From the NCBI GenBank assembly GCA_027081115.1, contig JALWLD010000057.1:1-64000 (forward strand): a stretch of DNA of 64,000 nucleotides, written 5' to 3'. Below are positions 27,883-34,013 of this stretch, piece after piece. Position 1 is the first letter of the stretch. The number at the start of each line of letters is the position of its first letter. A program made the translations under genes and the position numbers. The notes beneath the pieces were generated by a model, which saw only the letters and a list, made by a program, of their open reading frames with translations, was not told where the DNA came from and ran no database searches. Origin of the DNA: Sulfurovum sp. Its GTDB lineage: Bacteria; Campylobacterota; Campylobacteria; Campylobacterales; Sulfurovaceae.

Positions 27883-29620
27883 GTGTAACTCCTCTAATTA
27901 AATAAAACATACCTGCTATAACAGCAATAAGTTGTAAAACAATTTTCAATACATCAAATATAAGACTGGTTTTAGAGTTATAGAATTGATCCACAGTAAA
28001 TGTTAGTGATTTATGAACATGTATATATTCACTATCAATATTAATAGGTATATTAATCGTTTTGAAGTTATTGATATTCTGACCGGCATCAATAAATGGT
28101 TGCAGCGGATTAAAGAAATTATCCAAAAGATCATCTAGTGTAGAAGTGAGAAGATTTTGAGATTTATCTTGTAAATCTGCTGTTTGAGCTTCAAGTTCTG
28201 TTTTTATGTTATTTTCGAGATCTTCTTTTGATATATTAAGATCATTAAGTGCATCTCCAAAACGTGACATAATATCAGACCAGGTACTTGAATTACCATC
28301 CTCTAAAGTGTTATTAAAATCAAGATCTTCATCAGAGATATTTCCATCTTTTAAGAAGTCAAAAATATCTTTGACAGCTTTAGTAGTATTATTATTTGCT
28401 TCAACAATACGACTATCATCAAAATTAATAGTAATATTAGAATCACCTTGATTGGAAGAAGTACCTGGGGAAGTTCCATCACCACTAGAAGAACCATTAC
28501 GCATAATATCAATCATAGTAGTAAGTTGATTATGCATATAGCCTAAATTTGTTTCTATATTGCCTACAGAGAGCATAAGATTATCATGATTACCATTTAT
28601 TGATGTAATTAAATTGTTAGTATCATCATGTGAACGATCACCTTGATATTTTACTTCATTGTAAACCTTGTCACCAGAAACTTGAATACGACCACTAACT
28701 GTACCTAGATTATCATTGACCTGGGAAAGATGAACATTGGAATTATTTATCGCAGAAAGGATTGAACCATCATTAGTAATATTGTTGTTATTTGTAGTAT
28801 TGTTATCAGCTGTGGTAGAGGTGTTATTGTCATTAGTAGTAGATGAATTATTATTACTATTATTTGTATTTGATGTCTCATTTTCTGTAGACGAACCATC
28901 AGTTGAGGATGTCTCTCCGCCTGAATTATTAGATGAAGAATTATCCCCAGAAGAACTATCAGAACTTGAACTATTAGCATCTGTTGTTGATATATCGGCA
29001 TAACAACAAGTTTTTTTATAAACATTATCTATTGTAATGTCATATTTTACAATAGGATATTGTATTGTATTCAGTGAAGTTTCACACTCTCCCTGTGTTG
29101 TATATTCTGAAAAATAAGGAGTATTTTGAAAAGATTGTAAACAATCTGTTGAAGATGGGGGCACATATTTACAACGTTGATAGCGATTACAAGAAAGAGT
29201 TGAATTTTCAATAGTACCGTTATATTGAGTACATAAACTAATTTCACCTGCTTCAACACTAGAACCAACAATCCATTGTTCAGAATAGTTATAATTAGGG
29301 TCAATTGCTGGGAAAGGAGTATCAATACATACAGCATCAACATATTGAAAATATTCAGTAACTATTCGAATATTACAATTTGTACTACCCTCACTTACTG
29401 GGTCAAGTATAATATATGTATCAAGTTTTTCAGAAGAGCCATAACAGTTATAGTATATTCCGCTATGACGTGTACATAACTCTTTTGTTAAAAAATCTGT
29501 TTTTACTCTATTTGGATCAGGAATACGAACTTTTTCGGAAGGAACTAAACAAGGTGTATCCCACCCATTAGAGAAAAGAAAAGTAGAAAATATAATAAAA
29601 AATAGTACGTTTTTACTCAT
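27875..29620 (-). CDS. pIII-like phage adsorption protein
   Basis: A 581-residue secreted, tail-anchored protein likely to sit at the virion tip and bind the host. The signal peptide (MSKNVLFFIIFSTFLFSNG) is followed by a Cys-rich N-terminal domain (to about 210), a low-complexity Ser/Asn/Thr/Gly linker (about 215-285), a helical region with many Asn and Asp, and a C-terminal membrane helix (VLKIVLQLIAVIAGMFYLI). M13 pIII has the same plan: Cys-containing receptor domains, flexible linker, C-terminal anchor. The receptor is unknown. Repeated Asn codons make the linker prone to slippage. Confidence 0.85.
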   Translation of the reverse strand: MSKNVLFFIIFSTFLFSNGWDTPCLVPSEKVRIPDPNRVKTDFLTKELCTRHSGIYYNCYGSSEKLDTYIILDPVSEGSTNCNIRIVTEYFQYVDAVCIDTPFPAIDPNYNYSEQWIVGSSVEAGEISLCTQYNGTIENSTLSCNRYQRCKYVPPSSTDCLQSFQNTPYFSEYTTQGECETSLNTIQYPIVKYDITIDNVYKKTCCYADISTTDANSSSSDSSSGDNSSSNNSGGETSSTDGSSTENETSNTNNSNNNSSTTNDNNTSTTADNNTTNNNNITNDGSILSAINNSNVHLSQVNDNLGTVSGRIQVSGDKVYNEVKYQGDRSHDDTNNLITSINGNHDNLMLSVGNIETNLGYMHNQLTTMIDIMRNGSSSGDGTSPGTSSNQGDSNITINFDDSRIVEANNNTTKAVKDIFDFLKDGNISDEDLDFNNTLEDGNSSTWSDIMSRFGDALNDLNISKEDLENNIKTELEAQTADLQDKSQNLLTSTLDDLLDNFFNPLQPFIDAGQNINNFKTINIPINIDSEYIHVHKSLTFTVDQFYNSKTSLIFDVLKIVLQLIAVIAGMFYLIRGVTHA

Positions 29621-29747
29621 TATTATTGCCTAGAAATAGCTTTAATATAAGTAATGAAAAAATGATAGGTATCAAGACAGAAGTAAAAATACTGAAAAAG
29701 AAATTTAAAGTAAAATCATTTGTTAAATGTATTATGATGAATTGCAT
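29613..29747 (-). CDS. 44-residue membrane protein (minor coat candidate)
   Basis: A very short gene between pIII and the 116-residue gene. The ATG at 29747 follows AAAAAGGATT. Residues run from MQFIIIHLTNDF through a single membrane helix (VLIPIIFSLLILKLFL) to GNNNE. Its stop overlaps the pIII start (ATGAGTAA), so the two are coupled. Size, single helix and position resemble the short minor coat proteins VII and IX of filamentous phages. Confidence 0.7.
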   Translation of the reverse strand: MQFIIIHLTNDFTLNFFFSIFTSVLIPIIFSLLILKLFLGNNNE

Positions 29748-29749
29748 AA

Positions 29750-30100
29750 TTAATCCTTTTTAATAAAAACAAAAATCACAGAACTAAAAACTAAAAAACC
29801 TATTAACAATCCAGTTAATGCAGCCATAAATTTATAATTTTGATATGTCATTTTTGTATCTTTTAATACTTGCAGTTTCTGACATTTATCATTAACATAT
29901 TCATAGCCATATTCAAGATCAGAAGCCTTAAAAGTTTTAGTAGATGCTTTATATCCTGTTGATGAATAGGTATAGTAAAATTTATTATTTTGGAAGTAGT
30001 AATTATCTAAGATACATCTATTCTTTTTAATGTAGAGGATATCAGCAGATAGGAAAGATGAAAGGATAATAAAAATTAAAAATAGATACTTATTTTTCAT
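29750..30100 (-). CDS. Phage exported protein with C-terminal membrane helix
   Basis: A 116-residue protein with a signal peptide (MKNKYLFLIFIILSSFLSA), a Tyr- and Lys-rich extracytoplasmic domain containing two Cys (one near 29, one near 83) that could form a disulfide, and a C-terminal helix (GLLIGFLVFSSVIFVF). Its ATG overlaps the stop of the 39-residue gene upstream (TAATG). It is a virion or membrane-stage phage protein by context; the family is not recognised. Confidence 0.65.
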   Translation of the reverse strand: MKNKYLFLIFIILSSFLSADILYIKKNRCILDNYYFQNNKFYYTYSSTGYKASTKTFKASDLEYGYEYVNDKCQKLQVLKDTKMTYQNYKFMAALTGLLIGFLVFSSVIFVFIKKD

Positions 30101-30219
30101 TATTTTAGCCTCGTTAATCTAAAAAATAAACGCTTGATTGCAGATGCAAAACGTATATTTAAAGCGAGAATGAATAGTAAAGAAAAATAAAAACCTAGAT
30201 CTGTTATATATATTTCCAT
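30100..30219 (-). CDS. 39-residue membrane protein (minor coat candidate)
   Basis: A short gene directly after the major coat gene. The ATG at 30219 has AGGGG upstream. It reads MEIYITDLGFYF, then a hydrophobic stretch (SLLFILALNI) and a basic C-terminus (IKRLFFRLTRLK). The stop shares a base with the next start. An acidic start, one helix and a basic tail are the usual plan of filamentous-phage minor coat proteins. Confidence 0.7.
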   Translation of the reverse strand: MEIYITDLGFYFSLLFILALNIRFASAIKRLFFRLTRLK

Positions 30220-30238
30220 ATGAACCCCTATGATGATT

Positions 30239-30260
30239 AAAGGGTGATAAAACACCCTTT
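30239..30260 (-). terminator. Hairpin after the major coat gene
   Basis: AAAGGGTG (30239-30246) and CACCCTTT (30253-30260) form a perfect 8-bp stem with a 6-base loop, eleven bases after the coat-gene stop. M13 has a terminator just after gene VIII, which gives abundant coat mRNA. The T tract here is only three bases, so read-through to the minor coat genes is expected. Confidence 0.65.
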
Positions 30261-30270
30261 GAAAAGAAAC

Positions 30271-30507
30271 TTATGCGTTTCCACCTTTACCAAGTCTGCC
30301 CCAAAGAAAGCGACCAATCAATACAACAGGGATAACTACTGCAACTACAGTTACAAGTAAACCAATGTACTCGCTATAACCAGCACTAAGGCTATTTGTT
30401 AAAGCCGTTTTTTGTTCAGCGGTAAGAACCTCTGCACTTACAGATGTAGCCATAACGGCACCTAGTGAAATAAGACCAAGCAATTTAGCTTTAAAAGATT
30501 TGAACAT
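30271..30507 (-). CDS. Major coat protein (pVIII-like)
   Basis: A 78-residue precursor. I use the ATG at 30507, because the ATG nine bases upstream lies within the ribosome-binding site AAGGATGG. A signal peptide ends VMATSVSA, leaving a mature protein of about 53 residues: a short acidic amphipathic part (EVLTAEQKTALTNSL), one membrane helix (IGLLVTVVAVVIPVVLIG) and a basic C-terminus (RFLWGRLGKGG). This is the standard pVIII plan: acidic outside, hydrophobic core, basic end contacting DNA. Confidence 0.92.
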   Translation of the reverse strand: MFKSFKAKLLGLISLGAVMATSVSAEVLTAEQKTALTNSLSAGYSEYIGLLVTVVAVVIPVVLIGRFLWGRLGKGGNA

Positions 30508-30649
30508 TTTGTCCATCCTTATATTTGAATTTTAGAGCAAGTCGAGACTTAACTCATGTAGATAGTTACCCCTATAACTACATCAACTAAGTATCTTATG
30601 CATGGAGAGTTAAATAGTAACCCTCACGCATTATTTGTTTATGTGAACA

Positions 30650-30699
30650 TTTTTTCGAGATATACCACATGACAAAAAAGAGTAATTAGCTCGAAAAAA
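30650..30699. repeat. 10-bp inverted repeat upstream of the coat gene
   Basis: TTTTTTCGAG (30650-30659) is the exact inverse of CTCGAAAAAA (30690-30699), with 30 bases between. It lies between the SSB gene and the coat gene on the minus strand. It may be a long stem-loop in ssDNA or mRNA, or an operator for the coat promoter. Confidence 0.6.
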
Positions 30700-30722
30700 G
30701 CATCCTGCTATGAAGCTTTTTT
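30694..30722 (-). terminator. Terminator after the ssDNA-binding protein gene
   Basis: AAAAAAGC (30694-30701) and GCTTTTTT (30715-30722) form an 8-bp stem overlapping the stop codon of the SSB gene. On the minus strand it ends in a T6 run. It shares bases with the inverted repeat at 30650-30699, so alternative folds are possible. Confidence 0.6.
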
Positions 30723-31070
30723 GACTTCTGTTTTAGGCTCAATTGGCTTAAGTGGATTTTTGTCATGAATGGTATATGTAGCACCCTCAGACATCATCAT
30801 TGCAGATTGCATTTGTTTAGTGTTTGCATCTCTCCAGCTTCTGTGTTCAAATGGCACAACAATGTACTTATCAATATTGCTTTTTAAGTCTTGATAGTAA
30901 GATTGGTCAAAGTTTATCTTTTCAACATCTTTTACTCTAAAACCATTTGCATCAATTGATACCTGTTCTACTGTTACTTCTACGAATGACTTAGTTACTT
31001 CACCTGTTTTTTTATCCTTAAATTCTTTTGGTATAACCTCAAAGATTTGCCCGATTAGTTGATATTGCAT
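30708..31070 (-). CDS. Phage single-stranded DNA-binding protein (pV-like)
   Basis: A 120-residue protein likely to coat viral ssDNA before packaging. It begins QYQLIGQIFEVIPKEFKD and continues with alternating strands (KSFVEVTVEQVS, GFRVKDVEKINF) that fit an OB fold, and a C-terminal tail with Lys and Pro. Small OB-fold proteins just before the coat gene are the norm in inoviruses. The leader AAGGGGTTAAAA resembles those of other phage genes and might be a binding site for this protein, as in M13 where pV represses gene II (inference). Confidence 0.8.
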   Translation of the reverse strand: MQYQLIGQIFEVIPKEFKDKKTGEVTKSFVEVTVEQVSIDANGFRVKDVEKINFDQSYYQDLKSNIDKYIVVPFEHRSWRDANTKQMQSAMMMSEGATYTIHDKNPLKPIEPKTEVKKAS

Positions 31071-31102
31071 TTTTAACCCCTTAATTAAGATGTTTATTTG
31101 TT

Positions 31103-31154
31103 TTTACCCCTAGCTAATGCTGACCTAATGGTCAAGGCTAAATGAGGGGGTAAA
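31103..31154. repeat. 52-bp multi-stem hairpin between GIY-YIG and SSB genes
   Basis: Nested complementary arms: TTTACCCC (31103-31110) with GGGGTAAA (31147-31154); TAGC (31111-31114) with GCTA (31137-31140); TGACC (31121-31125) with GGTCA (31130-31134) around a TAAT loop. On the minus strand it could end the GIY-YIG transcript or form an ssDNA structure. It contains the ACCCC/GGGGT element found in several phage leaders. Confidence 0.7.
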
Positions 31155-31173
31155 CTCAGATAGCCCTGTAATT

Positions 31174-31671
31174 TTAAAAATCAAATAAATAATCTTTGTC
31201 AAGATATAAAACAGGATTATCAAGATCAATAATTAAAGAACCATTTTTACTTGAAACCACTTGAGTTGAACAATCAACTAACTCATCTTCAGCTTTAAAA
31301 ATAAAAGGAAAATTTGGGAAACCAATAAAAGGTTTGATGTTATCTATATACGAGTATTCATGAGAATAGCGTTTAGAAAAATATTGGAAAAAGTCTTTTA
31401 CATCATTGGTGATACGTTCATCAAAACATTCTGTATAACCATCTTGATGTGTAGATTGTGCTTTTATACTAGGATGTAATTCAAAGAAAATCTTTAGAGT
31501 ATCTTCTATTCTTTTTTGTGCTCTTTCAGTTTTGCAATATAGAGCAAAAGATTTATTTTCATCGAAATGCCAGTGAGCTAAATCTTTCCAGCGTTTTTGA
31601 AAATTATGTGTTTTACCAATTTTAATCATCTTATATGATGGTGAATAGAGTCCATATACAAAGTGTTTCAT
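31174..31671 (-). CDS. GIY-YIG-like nuclease-domain protein
   Basis: A 165-residue protein. The N-terminus (FVYGLYSPSYKMIKIGKT, then KRWKDLAHWH) matches the GIY-YIG layout in its T5orf172/MUG113 form: a GLY/GIY strand, a short gap, KIGKT in place of YIG, then the conserved Arg. The Glu in TLKIFFELHPS may be the metal ligand. The C-terminal 60 residues are unassigned. Located early in the rightmost phage operon. GIY-YIG proteins nick or cut DNA, so replication, resolution or defence roles are possible. Confidence 0.7.
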   Translation of the reverse strand: MKHFVYGLYSPSYKMIKIGKTHNFQKRWKDLAHWHFDENKSFALYCKTERAQKRIEDTLKIFFELHPSIKAQSTHQDGYTECFDERITNDVKDFFQYFSKRYSHEYSYIDNIKPFIGFPNFPFIFKAEDELVDCSTQVVSSKNGSLIIDLDNPVLYLDKDYLFDF

Positions 31672-31672
31672 A

Positions 31673-31798
31673 TTAGACTCCCATTAACTTAACATAAATA
31701 AGTGCTGATGTTGAAAGTGTGAATAGTGTTGCTAATACACCAAGAAAGAAATAATTTTTACAATCTTTGAAGAGACAGAGTTGGTTTTTTTTGTTCAT
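31673..31798 (-). CDS. 41-residue membrane protein, first gene of phage leftward operon
   Basis: The ATG at 31798 follows AGGGGTAACAC. It has a basic N-terminus with two Cys (MNKKNQLCLFKDCKNYFF) and one hydrophobic helix (LGVLATLFTLSTSALIYV). It ends two bases before the GIY-YIG gene. Support comes from the ribosome-binding site, the spacing and membrane-helix composition. Confidence 0.6.
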   Translation of the reverse strand: MNKKNQLCLFKDCKNYFFLGVLATLFTLSTSALIYVKLMGV

Positions 31799-31948
31799 GT
31801 GTTACCCCTAACGTTTATTTTGTTAAGAGCAATATAGAATAATTAGGAATAAAAAAGCAAAAAAAAAGAGTTAAATAAATAGTATATTCTAAGCGTAAAA
31901 AATGAATAAAAAAATATTAAAATATATACAAATTAAGCCTAAAATATA

Positions 31949-31954
31949 TATAAT
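31949..31954 (+). promoter_or_regulatory. -10 element for the rightward cargo genes
   Basis: TATAAT at 31949-31954, 56 bases before the ATG at 32010, in a 200-bp divergent spacer that is extremely AT-rich. The spacer also carries two imperfect copies of TAAGCxTAAAA near 31890 and 31934. It separates the leftward phage operon from the rightward cargo and is the natural place for a lysogeny switch. Confidence 0.45.
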
Positions 31955-32009
31955 GTATTAAAATTTTAAATGATAGTATTTGTAACAAAAAGTAACATAA
32001 AGGGTAAGA

Positions 32010-32384
32010 ATGAAAAAAGGAATCTTATTAATTGTGGCATTATTATTAATAGGCTGTCAACCTCCTCAGTTTGTAAAAGATGGAGCTGCTAAATATAGAA
32101 AAGAACAAAATAAAAAAAATGAACTTACAAAAGTATTTAATAATGAATACAAAATTAAAAAGAATGAAGAAGTTAAATGTCTACTTGTAAGTAATTCATT
32201 TGATGCAAAAGCATATTGTCATAATAAAAGTAATTCAATACGGTTCTATTCAGATTTTAGATCATTAAAATCTAAATATAAAATTCTTCATAAAAATAAT
32301 ATAGATTACTCACATAGAACATCAAGAGATGCCTTGCAAAGTGGAGAAATAGCAAATATAGAATTATGGGCGACTAAAAAATAA
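32010..32384 (+). CDS. Small lipoprotein, prophage cargo
   Basis: A 124-residue lipoprotein: signal MKKGILLIVALLLIGC with lipobox LLIGC, then a Lys- and Asn-rich domain with two further Cys (about 59 and 71). It is encoded opposite to the phage structural genes. Phage-encoded lipoproteins in this position often alter the envelope or exclude other phages (family-level knowledge of lysogenic conversion, not shown here). Very low GC suggests recent transfer. AAAGGGTAAGA precedes the start. Confidence 0.65.
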   Translation: MKKGILLIVALLLIGCQPPQFVKDGAAKYRKEQNKKNELTKVFNNEYKIKKNEEVKCLLVSNSFDAKAYCHNKSNSIRFYSDFRSLKSKYKILHKNNIDYSHRTSRDALQSGEIANIELWATKK

Positions 32385-32428
32385 GAAGTTTAACGGTAAA
32401 AAGTATAGGTAAAAAGAAAAGGGACATT

Positions 32429-33028
32429 GTGTTTTCATTTAATAATTGGAAAAAATTTAGAGACAAAATAAAACTATCAAATAATAAAATAGTTAAATTT
32501 GATTTACAATATCATCAATGTAATTTTAGAATTATATATTCACTTGCTCAAAATGTATTTATTATTGCATTACAAGGAACACAAAAAGGTTTTATATTAA
32601 ATCTTGAATATTATCAAACTCATCATAATATAAAAAATGAATTATATAAAACATTAGCTAACTGTAAAGATACAGTATATGATCCAAATAAAAGGTACAA
32701 TCCTTTTGATTTTTTAATAGAATTAGATAAATTCATAGGTAGTGAAAATATTAATTTTTCTAAACCAAATTCAACTGATTATCAAACTATAAATACTTGT
32801 GCAATACCAGATGAAGAAAAAATATTTTTTCAACGATGGATACCTCATAATACAGGACATGTTACAAATAAAAACCTATCAAAAATTGAAAAATTATTAG
32901 GATATAATATAAAAAAATTTTGTGAAGAAAATAATATTAGTATTGGATTTAGAAGTACTCCAACAGAACGTTCTTTAGAGATGATACAAGATTTTAAAAG
33001 TGATTATAAACAATTTAATAATAATTAA
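32429..33028 (+). CDS. Uncharacterised prophage cargo protein
   Basis: A 199-residue soluble protein with extremely AT-rich codons. The start is GTG at 32429 after AAAAGGGACATT. It has no signal, membrane helix or recognisable motif; it is rich in Asn, Lys, Ile and Phe. A conserved-looking stretch is EEKIFFQRWIPHNTGHVTNK. It ends 60 bases before attR, so it may be a passenger gene such as an immunity or defence factor, but nothing in the sequence proves this. Confidence 0.55.
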   Translation: MFSFNNWKKFRDKIKLSNNKIVKFDLQYHQCNFRIIYSLAQNVFIIALQGTQKGFILNLEYYQTHHNIKNELYKTLANCKDTVYDPNKRYNPFDFLIELDKFIGSENINFSKPNSTDYQTINTCAIPDEEKIFFQRWIPHNTGHVTNKNLSKIEKLLGYNIKKFCEENNISIGFRSTPTERSLEMIQDFKSDYKQFNNN

Positions 33029-33089
33029 CATGTACCAATAACTGTACCAACAAAGAAACACACAACGCTATAACGATAGGTGAATATAA

Positions 33090-33104
33090 CTTATCGTTGC
33101 ACCT
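33090..33104. repeat. attR: prophage right attachment repeat, displaced rnpB end
   Basis: CTTATCGTTGCACCT. The last nine bases (GTTGCACCT) are the perfect complement of the rnpB 5' end at 19529-19537, so the sequence right of the core is the original host rnpB terminus. An inverted AACGATA/TATCGTT pair at 33072-33078 and 33092-33098 looks like paired core sites for the integrase. Confidence 0.85.
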
Positions 33105-33520
33105 ATTATCTTTGTATAAAACCATATGTATTCGAAAAAACTCACTACAACAGGTTATTCAGTCTATATACCCTACTTTTTATCTATTATTAATTTCCTG
33201 AATTAGAAATCTACTAACATGAGTTTGGTATCAATATAGGTGCAGTAGGTCCAACGACTGTATATATCAGAAGTTTTATTCAAAAAAGTTTTGTGGCAGC
33301 AGGGGGTTTTGTCAATAGTGTATACAAATTATGATATTGTTGATGAAATTAGTACTGGTTATGCTTATGGAACCTATGAAAAGTATGTTGACGAGTAGTT
33401 TACATAGAACCTTATGTATGACAGCAAGCTGGAGTTTTTAAAATGTAAATAATAATTTTTATTATCTTCTAAGAATGATTTGAGTAAGATACCGGTATAT
33501 GTATGATGAAAGGAACAGAT
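33105..33520. pseudogene. Host spacer with a possible decayed reading frame
   Basis: About 415 bp to the right of attR with no intact gene. Between about 33220 and 33400 two reading frames, one frameshift apart, encode plausible protein pieces (HEFGINIGAVGPTTVYIRSF, and later YDIVDEISTGYAYGTYEKY), ending in TAG. This may be the remnant of a gene. I do not recognise the family. The rest of the spacer shows nothing. Confidence 0.3.
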
Positions 33521-33829
33521 ATGAGAAATAAGATCATTTTTTTACTTATTTTTGTTTTCTCTTTTATTATTATGCATGATACTGTTCTGGATAATATGAA
33601 GTCAGATCATAGTAACTCTCTGGTACAGATTTCAGATTCAGATTCAGATTTAGGTGAAAAAGAGTATCACTCTTTACACCATCTGCACAACATGTTCCAT
33701 TTTCTCGCAGTGATGGAGAGTGAATATTTACTCTGTGAACCTACTGAAACTGAAGTGTTGATTGCGACACCATTATTGGCATATCTCTATGCCGACAAAG
33801 AACAGGATGAACGACCTCCTATAGTATAA
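33521..33829 (+). CDS. Small His-rich exported protein before metal efflux operon
   Basis: A 102-residue protein starting at the ATG at 33521 (AAAGGAACAG upstream). It has one N-terminal membrane or signal segment (IIFLLIFVFSFIIMH), then an Asp/Ser run (SDSDSD) and a His cluster (YHSLHHLHNMFHF). His clusters next to a heavy-metal efflux operon suggest periplasmic metal binding, but the protein lacks the CusF fold motif. It stands 184 bases before the outer-membrane channel gene, separated from it by the palindrome at 33950. Confidence 0.55.
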   Translation: MRNKIIFLLIFVFSFIIMHDTVLDNMKSDHSNSLVQISDSDSDLGEKEYHSLHHLHNMFHFLAVMESEYLLCEPTETEVLIATPLLAYLYADKEQDERPPIV

Positions 33830-33949
33830 AATTCCCTTTTTACTTTTCAAAACATAGAGTAGTAGTACCGTAACAGTAAACTTTATCATAAAGTGAGCTG
33901 TTTTGTATATTACTCTACACTATTAGATCACAACTATATCAAGGCAGAT

Positions 33950-33977
33950 ATCAATGAAATAAGTCTATTTCACTGAT
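33950..33977. promoter_or_regulatory. 28-bp palindrome upstream of the efflux operon
   Basis: ATCA-A-TGAAATA (33950-33961), AGTC spacer, TATTTCA-C-TGAT (33966-33977). All paired positions match except one. It sits 37 bases before the channel gene start. It could be the operator of a metal-responsive regulator or a transcript hairpin. No regulator gene is adjacent. Confidence 0.55.
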
Positions 33978-34013
33978 TGTTGGTTGCCGTTATTACAAAG
34001 GAATTCAAAACAG

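Larger units (their letters stand above)
19855..33104. mobile_element. Inovirus (filamentous phage) prophage integrated in rnpB
   Basis: A 13.2-kb element bounded by a 15-bp repeat. On the minus strand it encodes a GIY-YIG protein, ssDNA-binding protein, major coat, small membrane proteins, pIII-like adsorption protein, pVI-like protein, Zot/pI ATPase, secretin, HUH Rep, small regulators, tyrosine integrase and a MazF/PemK-like protein. Two plus-strand cargo genes lie at the right end. Cyclic order (Rep, SSB, VIII, III, VI, I, IV, intergenic region) matches M13. No morphogenesis gene looks broken, so it may be active. It is at the large end for an inovirus (usually 5-15 kb) and AT-richer than its surroundings. 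Confidence 0.93.

Noticed and set aside
28737-29003. Plus-strand Leu/Val/Glu-rich open frame opposite the pIII gene
   Set aside because: An artefact of the low-complexity Ser/Asn/Thr codons of the minus-strand adsorption protein; no ribosome-binding site and no independent context.
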